Assembly (NCBI RefSeq): GCF_963082655.1
Contig: NC_081554.1
Span: 97,326,232-97,390,231 of the forward strand
DNA from: Stomoxys calcitrans
Lineage: Eukaryota > Arthropoda > Insecta > Diptera > Muscidae
Length of the DNA stretch: 64,000 bases
Direction: 5' to 3'
Positions 22,623 to 32,358 of the stretch are shown in pieces (position 1 is the first letter of the stretch; the number at the start of each line of letters is the position of its first letter). Both the position numbers and the translations under genes were made by a program. Below the pieces are notes generated by a model. That model was not told where the DNA came from and did no database searches. It saw only the letters and a program-made list of their open reading frames with translations.

Positions 22623-23798
22623 ATGTACCGATTTTTTGGCTTGTAAAACATTTGGTAGGTTTTGGTCGAGTTTGGTAGGATTTTTCTTTTAATTTTGGTA
22701 GGAAATTCAATTCTTAAGTGGCAACACTGAACCTAATCTGGTAAAATAGAAGTCTTGTCGCTGCTTTTCATTATTGAGGTTCGAATTTAAGTGTAGTTTG
22801 AGTTTTTTTTTTTTTAATTTTAATACAAGAGTTTAAATGAAGCATTGAACTGTTTTCAATTATTGTTTGTTCAGTTTTTTTCTAAGTTTCGTATTTTTTC
22901 TGCTTTTCTGCCTCTAATTGTAATATGGCGTATTTTAGCATTGTTTGCATGCCCATGTGTAATTAAATATTGCAATTAATAACGTTTAGAGTAATTTATA
23001 CATATGCTCAATTTAGTTTTGGTCAGCAAGACCATCGCGCTAAAAACACAGGTCACTTTGCCACAATTCAAATGCCGACCAAATGATTATTGGGTTAGCA
23101 ATAAATAAAATTGCCATAATTAGATTTGTGCGTTGAGCTCAGGTCTCTGTTGCTTTCTGACAAAATTGTTGAATTGTTTTCTTTGTAACAATTGCCATTG
23201 TGGACTGGAGACCGCATTTAATAGGCCTAGTCCATTTTGACCGCATTTATGATTTTTGTGTATCCTTTGTTGCCGTTTGTCTGTTGCGACCGCATACCAC
23301 CAGGGTTCATTTCGCCTGCCGGCCATTATAAATGACCCATTGCTAATATCTCAACTGCTTTACTGGTGCAACGGGGGGATCAGCCTAATTTTATGCTTTG
23401 TTAATTTTTGAATAAATCGGCGGTCATCTAGTGCTTGAATGTGTGTGTGCGTGAATTTATTCATGTGCGTGGGTAGTTTGTGTTAATGACATTTGAAAAT
23501 TGCATAATGAATATACATGTTCTAGTTAAAATTAAATTATTTGGTTTTCATTTTGCAGTTTTGCAAATATCAACCGATTCATTTATATTCCCCCCCCCCA
23601 CTCCTCTTTTATGATTTTTCGGTGCAATCAGGCAGCGGCGGCAATACTGTATCATCAGGCCTCCTTAGATAAGCTTTCATATCTAAAGTTTATTGTCGAG
23701 GCCTTGTTCACATCCTTTGTTTTTCTTCTTATTTATGTACCATCTTAATGTCGCTCACTATCGACCTATGACCTATGAAAGGGTGATGTAGTCGGACA
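22623..23798. other. No gene seen; unassigned
   Basis: AT-rich DNA with a poly-T run near 22806-22816 and a poly-C run at about 23590-23599. Short frames (for example 23120-23326 minus) have no recognisable motif. Confidence 0.45.
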
Positions 23799-24694
23799 TT
23801 TTTATACCCTCCACCAAAGTAATGGGGGTATACCAATTTCGTCAATCTGTTTGTAACTACTCGAAATATTCGTCTGAGACGCCATAAAATATATATATTC
23901 TTGATTGTCGCGACATTTTATGTCGATCTAGCTATGTCCGTCCGTCCTTATCGGTCTATGTTCTGTTATAGCTCTCATATAAACCGATCTTGAATTTTGA
24001 CTTCTTGAGCCTCTACAGGGAGCAATTCTTATTTGATTGGAATAAAATTTTGCACGACGTGTTTTGTTGTGATATCCAATAACTGTGCTGAGTATGGTTC
24101 AAATCGGTCAATAACCGGGTATAGCTGTCATATAAACCGATATTGAGTCTTGACTTCTTGAGCCTCTAGAGTGCGCAATTCCTATCCGATTTGGCTGAAA
24201 TTTTGCAAGACGTATTTTATACTTACTTTCAACAACTGCGTCAAATAAGGTTCAAATCGGTTCATAACCTGATATAGCTGCCATATAAACCGATCTGGGA
24301 TCTTGACTTCTTGAGCCTCTAGAGGTCGCAATTATTATCCGATTTGCCTGCAATTTTCTTCGACGGATCCTCTCATGACCATCAACATACGTGTTTATTA
24401 TGATCTGAATCGGTCTATAGCCCGATACAGCTCCCATATAAATCGATCTCTCTATTTTACTTCTTGAACCCCCAAATTCTTATTTGAATTGGCTGACATA
24501 TTACACAGGTCTCCAACATATAATTTAATTGTGATCCAAGCCGGACCATATCTTGATATCGCTCTAATAGCAATCTTTTCTTTGATCCTTTTTTTGCCTA
24601 AGAAGAGATGCCGGGAAAAGAACTCGACAAATGCGATCCATGGTGGAGGGTATATAAGATTCGGTCCGGCCGAACTTAGCACGCTTTTACTTGT
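23799..24694 (+). mobile_element. Family A DINE-1-like element, full length
   Basis: 5' terminus TTTATACCCTCCACCAAAGT with its arm at TGGGGGTATA, the AAATATATATATTCTTGATTG block, a very short GTCCGTCCGTCC tract at 23937, core units with CTTGAGCCTCTAGAG words near 24008, 24160 and 24312 (period 152), and the complete 3' end GGTGGAGGGTATATAAG, hairpin TTCGGTCCGGCCGAA, CTTAGCACGCTTTTACTTG. It abuts the C/B chimera directly. Confidence 0.85.
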
Positions 24695-24696
24695 TT

Positions 24697-26014
24697 ATTC
24701 TACACTACTACTGTGGTACAGGGTATTAAAACTCAGTTCATTTGTATATAACACCCAGAAGGAAGAGAAATAGATTCATTGATAAGTATACCGATCGACT
24801 CAGATTCAGTTCCTGATTCGATCTAGCTATGTCCGTCTGTCTGTCTGTCCATGTTAATTTGTGTACAAACTTCAAGTCGCCATTTTTATCATATCGTCTC
24901 CAAATTTGGCACATACATTCTGATACCCACCACCGAAGGATGGTGGCATATTCATTTTGTCATTCCGTTTGCAAAACATCGAAGTATCCATTTCCGACCC
25001 TATAAAGTATATATATTTTTGATCAGCAAAAAAATCTAAGTCGATCTAGCCATATTCGTCCGTCTGTTTGTTAAAATCACGCTACAGTCTTTACAAATAG
25101 AGATAGTATGCTGAAATTTTCCACAAATTATTTTTTTTTTGTCCATAAGCACCTTAAGTTCGAAGATGGGCTATATCGGCCTATATCTTCATAAAGTCTT
25201 GCGACCAGAAAAGGTGCATTTACTGTCCGACTTTGCCAAAATTTGGGACAGTGAGTTGTGTTAGGCCCTTCGACACTCTTTTTTAATTTGGCCCGGATCG
25301 GTCCAGATTTGGGTATCTCTCGATGTAAAGCTTTGGGCCTATAACAGGCGCATTTATAATACGATGTCGTCGAAATTTGGGACAGTAAGTTGTGTTAAGC
25401 TCCTCGACATACTTCTGCAATATGGGACAGATCGGTTTAGATTTCGATATAGCGGCCATATAGACCGATCTCTCGATTTAAGGTTTTGGCCTCATAAAAG
25501 GAGCATTTATTGTCCGATGTCGCCGAAATTTGGCGACATACTTCTGCAATTTGGCTCAGATCGGTCCAGATTTCGATATAACTGCCATATAGAAGCATCT
25601 CCCGATATAGGGTTTTGGGACCATAAAAGGCGCATTTATTGTCCGATTTTGATGAAATTTGGGACAGTGAGTTGTGTTAGGCTCTTCGACATTTTTCTGC
25701 AACTTGGCCCAAAACGGTTCAGATTTGGATATAGCTGCCATATGGACCGATATCTCGATTGAAATTCTTGGCCACATAAAAGGCGCATTTATAATCCGAT
25801 TTCGCTGAAATTTGACAAAGTGACTTATGTTAGGCTTTTCGATTTTCTCTTGACTGTGCAATAATTTAAATGGGTTTTTGCCATCTGAAAACATCCGCCG
25901 AGGTCCACTAAAATTGGTTCAGAATTAGATATAGCTCCCACTTTGTACTTATAGGGTATGTGTAGGGTATTATAAAGTCGGCGCCGCCCGACTTTTTCCT
26001 TTCGTTACTGGTTT
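24697..26014 (+). mobile_element. Chimeric DINE-1-like element: C termini around a family B body
   Basis: The 5' part (24697-24918) is family C: CTACACTACTACTGTGGTACAGGG, AACACCCAGAAGGAAGAG, GTCTGTCTGTCTGTCC. The 3' part (about 25876-26014) is also family C: CATCTGAAAACATCC, CCCACTTTGTACTTATAGGG, hairpin AAGTCGGCGCCGCCCGACTT and the CCTTTCGTTACTGG tail. Between them lies family B (24919-25875). Either B inserted into a C copy, with loss of the B 3' end and much of the C core, or the element formed by a template switch. Confidence 0.75.
24919..25875 (+). mobile_element. Family B body inside the C chimera, 3' end missing
   Basis: Starts with the family B terminus TGATACCCACCACCGAAGGATG and continues with TTGCAAAACATCGAAGTATC and TATAAAGTATATATATTTTTGATC. 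Core units carry CCATATAGACCGATCTC or close variants with GGCGCATTTATTGTCCG; four or five units can be counted. No family B hairpin is seen at the right end. Confidence 0.75.
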
Positions 26015-26556
26015 TACAATGACACTGATGGAGAGTTTTAGGAGCTAACAGACTGTTTTCTAATGGTGTGTTGTCTCTTTATCTGCCCATTTGTTTTCAG
26101 AAAGAAATTTCTCCTTTCATTCTACATTCTCGTATAAGGCCCTTAAGATACAAAAAACGCCGCTGGGCAAAGCCAGTTCATACGCAGCTTTGGTGAAAAA
26201 AATCTTGATTGGACAGGCTTTAATAATATGCAACAATAATTACGAATAGGCAATTCTAAAACCCCACATGCGCCAACACAAAGCGTTCAAATAAAATTAT
26301 TTGAAATTTCTATGAATCTGTCTGCTGCGATTTCTCTTTGCTAGTGTTCATGGCCTCTGGGTTCAATTAAAATAAAGATGTTACAAGCTGTACCGGTTAA
26401 ACCGGTTAAAGGTATTCTCTTCAGATTTACCGTTTCCCATGAGATCCTAATCCGAATCGGAGTCGACCATTTAAAAATGTAGTATGAGGCATTCGATTTC
26501 AAAACTCACTTAGTGTACAAAATGCCATCAAAATCTAATCAAATTTAATTGCAAAT
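26015..26556. other. No gene seen; unassigned
   Basis: No long frame or repeat terminus recognised. An ACCGGTTAAACCGGTTAAAG direct repeat (two units of ACCGGTTAA) is at about 26392-26410. Confidence 0.45.
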
Positions 26557-26835
26557 GCAAATTTTGCCCATGAACATTCCACTAAGGCACAGGGGCAAAC
26601 TTCTCACATATCAATGAGTGTAGTCCGATTCATGTTTAAACTCAATGATACGGGCCTGCTTTTTATAGTCGAGTCTGAACGGCGTGCCGCAGTGCGACAC
26701 CTCTTTGGAGAGAAGTTTTACATGCCATTGTACCTCACAAGTGTAGCCAGCATTAGGAAGGGGAAACCACCGCTGAACATTTTTTTCTGATGGTCTCGCT
26801 AGGATTCGAACCCCAAATTTAATTACATCTTCCAT
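26557..26835 (-). mobile_element. SINE copy with an alternative head
   Basis: Minus-strand copy of the SINE body: read in sense it has GGTTCGAATCC (box B, about 26811-26821), then GGTGGTTTCCCCTTCCTAATG, GGTGTCGCACTGCGGCACGC, CTCATTGATATGTGAGAAG and GGAATGTTCATGGGCAAAATT. Upstream of box B (26822-26880) the sequence does not match the head at 4301-4350, so box A is replaced or belongs to another tRNA-like head. A pol III origin is inferred. Confidence 0.75.
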
Positions 26836-27610
26836 AAAATGCTCATCGCTAAAGGATATTATATCGAAAAAAATCTCCATAGTACAAGGCTAGCAAATGA
26901 ACCGGATTGTAAATTGCTGTCACTACAATAATATCGAAACCATTGTGCTTTTCAATCTGTCCTATTGCAGATTGAGGTTTTTGTGGCAGCATTCATTTGC
27001 CACTTGGATTCGAAGCTTTGCTTTGTTTGCTTGAAATGTGAAAAATCATAACACAAAATCGGAAGTAAATAGATTAAATCCCCGGTTCGACACGCACGCA
27101 CTGTATCAATTTCAGATGAATTTTTGATACATTCGTTGGCTAATACCTCCGGCTTATTTTTTGCCACATATAATTGTGTTTAATTTAATATCCGACAAAT
27201 TACCATTGTTTTAGTTGGCAGCAGCAAGAATGGGAGAAGTACATGGAAAACACATTTATTTGTGGTTGAATGACATTTAGCATTTAGTCAAAAAAATGCC
27301 AATTTCTCACATTTGCGAAACGCAGGGTGAATTGATTTGCTTCATATTTTGATTTTTTTTTGTTCCAGTTACCATGGAATCATTTTAACTGCTTATAACT
27401 AAGGGATCAAATTGAGGATTTTAGGTCCTAGAATAAAATTTATAAACAAAGTACTCATTTGTATGGAACTTATGATCCAACATGAATGTATCCTACGCAA
27501 CTACAATGGCCGTGGTGCAGTGTACGGTTTGACTCAGAAATTTTTCCTGAGTCGGTCCGTCCATGTCCGTCTGGCTGCGTAATTTTTCTGTAGCGTTTGT
27601 GCATCTGTCG
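26836..27610. other. No gene seen; contains a small palindrome
   Basis: Unassigned AT-rich DNA. A 7-bp inverted repeat GACTCAG / CTGAGTC at 27531-27553 encloses an A/T core. A short GTCCGTCCATGTCCGTCTGG segment at about 27555 is a stray DINE microsatellite remnant. Confidence 0.4.
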
Positions 27611-27700
27611 TTTTAATACCCCACACCGCAACTGTAGTGCAGGGCATTACAACTTTGTGCATTTGTTTGCAAAGCTAAGAAAGAGACGAACTGAACCCAT
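27611..27700 (+). mobile_element. Family D 5' terminus fragment
   Basis: TTTTAATACCCCACACCGCAACTG, AGTGCAGGGCATTACAACTT and GTTTGCAAAGCTAAGAAAGAG match the 5' end of the family D element at 39284. Nothing of the core follows. Confidence 0.65.
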
Positions 27701-28259
27701 AGTAATTAGGGCGCACCTCACTGTGGTTCAAAATAAAATTTTTTTTTTATGGACAATTTTAGTCACTAATGGGTTCAGAGCGAGACTCCTCGGCGGTGAT
27801 ATTTGTTCATAAAACATGAGCTCAACTTTGTATTGCTTCCTGGTCAGACATATTTGTGCAGACATCTTATGGTGATTTCGATTCTGAAAAAAAAATGTTA
27901 CACTTATACGGGACAACATTTTGGTAATATCACCCCAACCCTTTCATAGTGTTATACTTTTTGCATTTTCAATCGAACATGTTCATATGTCCATATGTTG
28001 TCTTTTCGACGATAAAAAACGCATCCCAGCAAAAACTCTCATTACCAAATAACCAGAAAGGTAATCTCATTCAAAAACTAATAACTACTTATTTTTAGGC
28101 ATCGTTTCTAATTACTTTTACATGCCGATGTCTTAAGAGAAAAATCTTCCGCGCAAGCATACCAAAAGTTCAAAAATAAGTACTTATGCCTAAGCATACA
28201 AGTTGTTAAAATATAATGACATATTATCTTAGATGAACGTTGCGAAAGCAAAAACTTTT
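27701..28259. other. No gene seen; unassigned
   Basis: AT-rich DNA. The word CCCAGCAAAAACT at 28025-28037 reappears inverted at 30221-30233 and is treated as a finding. Confidence 0.4.
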
Positions 28260-28466
28260 GCAAATTTTGCCCATAAACATTCCACTAAGGAACAGGGGCA
28301 AACTTCTCACATATCAATGAGTGCAGTACGATTCAAGTTTAAGCTCAATGATAAGGGGCCTCCTTTTTATAGCCAAGTCTGAACGGCGTGCCGCAGTGCG
28401 ACAACTCTTTTAAGAGAATTTTTACATGGCATAGTACCTTACAAATGTTGCCAGCATTAGGAGGGG
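28260..28466 (-). mobile_element. SINE copy, truncated by a family A element
   Basis: Minus-strand SINE body from CAAATTTTGCCCATAAACATTCC to CCAGCATTAGGAGGGG; it shares CTCACATATCAATGAGTGCAG and GGCGTGCCGCAGTGCGACA with the copy at 26557. The head part with boxes A and B is absent, and family A begins at once at 28467. The missing head does not reappear after 29220, so this is a truncation and not a simple interruption. Confidence 0.75.
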
Positions 28467-29220
28467 AATTTTTATATACCCTCCACCATAGGATGGGGGT
28501 ACACTAATTTCGTCATTCTGTTTGTAACAGCTCGAAATATGCGTCAAGTATATGTGTTCTTGATCGTCGTGACATTTTAAGTCGACTAGCCATGTCCGTT
28601 CGCCCGTCTGTCTGTCGAAAGCACGCTAAATTTGAAAGAGTAGAGCTAGCCGCTTGAAACTTTGCACAAATACTTCTTATTGGTGTATGGAGTTGGGATT
28701 GTAAATTTGGCAAATCGGTCCATATTTTGATATCGCTGCCATATAAACCGATCTTGGGTCTTTACTTCTTGAGCCTCTAGATGGCGCAATTCTCTTCCAA
28801 TTTGACTGAAATTTTGCACATAGTGTTTTGATATCACTTCCAACAACTGTGGTCGAAATCGGTCCACACCCTGATATAGCTGCCTTATAAACCGATCTGG
28901 GATGTTGACTTCTTGAGCCTCTAGAGAGCGCAATTCTCATGCGATTTGGAACAGATTTTGTACAAAAACTTCTCCCGTGGCCTTCAACATACGTGTGCAA
29001 TATGGTCTGAATCGATCTATAGCTTGACATAGCTCCCATATAAACCGATCCCCCGATTTTGCTTCTTGAGTAACTTGATATAGCTCCTCCTCCGTCCATA
29101 TTCGTTATAAATACTTTGTTTGCCTAAAAAGAGATACTGCGCAAAGTACTCGACAGATGCGATCCATGATGGAGGGTATATAAGATTCGGTCCGGCCGAA
29201 CTTAACATGTTCTTACTTGT
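28467..29220 (+). mobile_element. Family A DINE-1-like element, full length and short
   Basis: 5' terminus TATATACCCTCCACCATAGG with TGGGGGTACACTAATTTCG, GTCCGTTCGCCCGTCTGTCTG at 28597, then only two to three core units (TAGATGGCGCAATTC at about 28772; GAGCGCAATTCTCATG at 28924), then the 3' end GATGGAGGGTATATAAG, hairpin TTCGGTCCGGCCGAA, CTTAACATGTTCTTACTTG. A shorter core than the 1502 copy shows that unit number varies. Confidence 0.85.
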
Positions 29221-29573
29221 TTATATTAATAATGCCACAGTATTTCCCTTTTTGCACTACTAAGTGGTGTTGCTTTGCGCAAACAATTCGGACTCTCCAA
29301 TAAAATGGAGGTCCCTTATTGTTGAGGCTAACTTTGTAACGGGCAGCACTCATGGGTGTGAGATAATTTTGCCCGCTGTTTCTTAATGGCATTTTAATCA
29401 ATACCAAGGTTATTATAATGATTTTTTACATTATTTCAAATAAGTGCTTATTCTTGAGCTTCAACGAATGTTGTATGTAATGACATTTGTACTGCCGGTA
29501 ACACAGATGGTATTCCTGTTGATAACTCGTTATATTTAAGCAGCTAGTAAATCTAAGGATAATGAGTTATCTA
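29221..29573. other. No gene seen
   Basis: Unassigned spacer between the family A element and the foldback; no frame with recognisable motifs. A TA target-site copy of the foldback ends it at 29572-29573. Confidence 0.4.
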
Positions 29574-29686
29574 AAGGGTGATTTTTTTGAGGTTAGGATT
29601 TTCATGCATTAGTATTTGACAGATCACGTGGGATTTCAGACATGGTGTCAAAGAGAAAGATGCTCAGTATGCTTTGACATTTCATC

Positions 29687-29770
29687 ATGAATAGACTTAC
29701 TAACGAGCAACGCTTGCAAATCATTGAATTTTATTACCAAAATCAGTGTTCGGTTCGAAATGTGTTCATT
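29687..29770 (+). pseudogene. N-terminal transposase fragment in the left foldback arm
   Basis: The frame starts with MNRLTNEQRLQIIEFYYQNQ at 29687, which looks like the helix-turn-helix start of a mariner-superfamily transposase, then loses similarity at the arm end. In the right arm the corresponding start codon is changed (ATG to AAG, the one mismatch between arms). Not functional alone. Confidence 0.7.
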
Positions 29771-29971
29771 CACCGTAACGTTGCGTCCAACAGCATCTTT
29801 GAAAAAATACGGTCCAATGATTCCACCAGCGTACAAACCACACCAAACAGTGCATTTTTCGGGATGCATGGGCAGTTCTTGAACGGCTTCTGGTTGCTCT
29901 TCACTCCAAATGCGGCAATTTTGCTTATTTACGTAGCCATTCAACCAGAAATGAGCCTCATCGCTGAACAT
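29769..29971 (-). pseudogene. Internal transposase fragment with the first catalytic Asp
   Basis: On the minus strand the frame reads MFSDEAHFWLNGYVNKQNCR and on through TVWCGLYAGGIIGPYFFKD, the region around the first Asp of the DDE/DDD catalytic triad in a mariner-superfamily transposase. The second Asp and third acidic residue are absent. The same protein family appears broken at 43349-43845. The fragment is inverted relative to the left arm's N-terminal piece. Confidence 0.75.
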
Positions 29972-30379
29972 AATTTGTCAAAATTTGAACACATTTCGAA
30001 CCGAACACTGATTTTGGTAATAAAATTCAATGATTTGCAAGCGTTGCTCGTTAGTAAGTCTATTCTTGATGAAATGTCAAAGCATACTGAGCATCTTTCT
30101 CTTTGACACCATGTCTGAAATCCCACGTGATCTGTCAAATACTAATGCATGAAAATCCTAACCTCAAAAAAATCACCCTTTATTATTTTACATGCCAAAT
30201 ATAATGACATATACTTACCAAGTTTTTGCTGGGGACTGACTTTATCATTGGACTTAAGAAGTCTCATTTCTACATTCTCAAAGTGATTGCGAGAATCAGA
30301 ACAATCTGCGACTACGAGTAGATCTAAAAAAACTTAGCAGCCAACACACGCACACACACCCCAACACATTTGATTTTCA

Positions 30380-30862
30380 AAAGACCCCACAAAGTATACT
30401 TATTCTTGATCATCACGACATTTTAAGTCGATCTAGCCATGTTCTTCCGTCTGTCGGCCGTAAGCAAGCTAACTTTCGAAGTAATAAAGCTAGGCGGTTA
30501 AAATTTTCCGTAAATACTTCCTATTAACGTAGGTCGGTTCGGACTGTAAATGGTACAAATCGGTCGACGTTTGGATATAGCTCCCATATAAACCGATCTT
30601 CAGATTACAATTTTGAGCTATTAGAGAGCGCAATTCTTATCCGATTTGGCTAAAATTTTGCACGTTAGCTTCAACTATGACCTCTAGCATATGTGCTAAG
30701 TATGGTTTGAATCTATCCAAAACCTGATGTAGCATTTACATTAAGCGATCTACCGAATATATTTCTTAAGCTTCTAGAGTTTCCAATTCTTATCCGATTT
30801 TACTGGAATTTTTGCACGATAGTGCAAGTATGGCCCTAATCGGTCAGAAAACTGATATAGCT
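30380..30862 (+). mobile_element. Family A DINE-1-like fragment, 5' part, plus orientation
   Basis: Starts inside the conserved block (AAGACCCCACAAAGTATACTTATTC), has a reduced GTTCTTCCGTCTGTCGG tract, then core units with GAGAGCGCAATTCTTATCCG. The 5' terminus and 3' half are missing; at about 30862 it meets another A copy in opposite orientation. Confidence 0.7.
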
Positions 30863-31108
30863 CAGGTTTTGGACCGATTCGAACTATACTGGGCACGTAA
30901 GTTGGAGATCACTGGTGAAGCCATTCTGAAATTTCAGCAAAGTCGGATAAGAATTGCGCCATCTAGAGGCTCAATAAGTAAAATCTGGAGATCGGTTGAT
31001 ATGGGACCTATATCTAAATATGGACCGATATGCCGCATATATATTCCCAACTGACCTACACTTATAGGAAGTATTTGTGCAAAATTTCAAGCGCCTAGCT
31101 TTACTCCT

Positions 31109-32177
31109 TTTTATACCCACCACCGAAGAATGGGGGTATATTCATTTTGTCATTCTGATTGCAACACATCGAAATATCCATTTCCGACCCTGTAAAGTAC
31201 ATATATTCTTGATCAGCGAAAAAAATCTAAGACTATCAAGACAGGTCCGTCCGTCTGTCTGTTGAAATCACGCTACAGTCTTCAAAAAAAGAGATATTGA
31301 GCTGAAACTTTGCACAGATTTTTTTTTTTGTCCATAAGCAGGTTAAGTTCGAAGATGGGCTATATCGGACTATATCATGATATAGCCCTCATATAGACCG
31401 ATTTTTTTTTGTCCATAAGCAGGTTAAGTTCGAAGATGGGCTATATCGGACTATATCTTGATATAGCCCCCATATAGACCGATCAATTTGGCTCAGATCG
31501 GTCCAGATTTGGATTAGTTGCCATATAGACCGATCCTCCGATTTAGATTTATTATCAGATTTCGCTGAAATTTTGGACAGTGAGTTGTGTTAGGCTCTTT
31601 GACATCTATCTTTAATTTGGCCCTGATCGGATCCGATTTGCATATAGCTGCCATTTAGACCGATCCCTCGTTTTAAGGTTTTGGGTCCATAAAAGCCGCA
31701 ATTTATTGTCAGATGTCGCCGAAATTTGGAACAGTGAGTTGTGTTAGGCCCTTCGACGTCCATCTTAAATTTCACTCAGATCAGTCCAGATTTGAATGTA
31801 GCTGCCATATAGACCGATCTCTCGATTTTATGTTTTCGGCCCTTAAAGGCGCATTTATTGTCCCATGTTACCGAAATTTGGGATAGAGAGCTGCAATTTA
31901 GGCTATATCGATCAAGATTTGCATATAGCTTCCATATAGACCGATATCTCGATTTAAAGTCCTGGCCCCAAAAAAGTCGAATTTATAATCCGATTTAACT
32001 AAAATTTTACACATTGATTATGTTAGGCTTTTCGACATCCATGTTGTATATGGTTCAGATCGGTTTATTTTTAGATATAGCTACTAAAAAGACCAATATT
32101 TTGTTATACACAATTGAACAATGACTTGCACTTATTAGTATTCGGCCCGGCCGAACTTAATGCCTTTTTACTTGTTT
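31109..32177 (+). mobile_element. Family B DINE-1-like element, full length, nested in family A
   Basis: 5' terminus TTTTATACCCACCACCGAAG and TGGGGGTATATTCATTTTG, CGAAATATCCATTTCCGACC, GTCCGTCCGTCTGTCTG (31245), core units with CCATATAGACCGATC, and the 3' end with hairpin TTCGGCCCGGCCGAA, CTTAATGCCTTTTTACTTG. It sits between T residues of the host A copy, as expected for Helentron insertion between T and T. An 81-bp internal tandem duplication lies at 31323-31484. Confidence 0.85.
31323..31484 (+). repeat. 81-bp tandem duplication inside a family B element
   Basis: The segment from the T-run and GTCCATAAGCAGGTTAAGTT through TATAGACCGAT occurs twice in tandem (GTCCATAAGC at 31330 and 31411) with only two or three mismatches. 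Other B elements have one copy. Confidence 0.8.
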
Positions 32178-32358
32178 TCTTTCGAAAGATAGCGTGCTTT
32201 CCACAGACAGACAGACGGACGGACATGGCTAGATCGACTTTAAATGTCAACTCGATCAAGAAAATATATACTTTATGGTGTCTTCGCCCCATATTTCGAG
32301 GTGTTACAAACAGAATAGAGAAGTCAGAATACCCCCATCATATGGTGGAGGATATAAA

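Larger units (their letters stand above)
29574..30180. mobile_element. Mariner-superfamily foldback with 195-bp inverted arms
   Basis: Left arm 29574-29768 and right arm 29986-30180 are reverse complements with one mismatch that I can find (29688). The ends read AAGGGTGATTTTTTTGAGG and are flanked by TA at 29572-29573 and 30181-30182, the Tc1/mariner target duplication. Each arm carries the first codons of the transposase gene; the centre (29769-29985) is an inverted internal piece of the same gene. It therefore looks like a non-autonomous derivative made by a duplicated, inverted 5' end. If transcribed it would fold into a long hairpin RNA. Confidence 0.85.
30866..32358 (-). mobile_element. 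Family A DINE-1-like element, 5' part, split by family B
   Basis: Part 1 (30866-31108) runs in minus orientation through GCGCCATCTAGAGGCTCAATAAG and TTCAAGCGCCTAGCTTTACTCC. Part 2 (32178-32358) resumes with TTTCGAAAGATAGCGTGCTTTCC, GACAGACAGACGGACGGAC and ends with the terminus CATATGGTGGAGGATATAAAAA. The family B element between them interrupts the TTTACTCCTT / CGAAAG junction exactly where intact copies are continuous. The 3' hairpin end is missing. Confidence 0.8.

Noticed and set aside
27531..27553. Hairpin GACTCAG...CTGAGTC as a terminator or regulatory site
   Set aside because: A 7-bp stem in AT-rich DNA is expected by chance, and no transcription unit is nearby.
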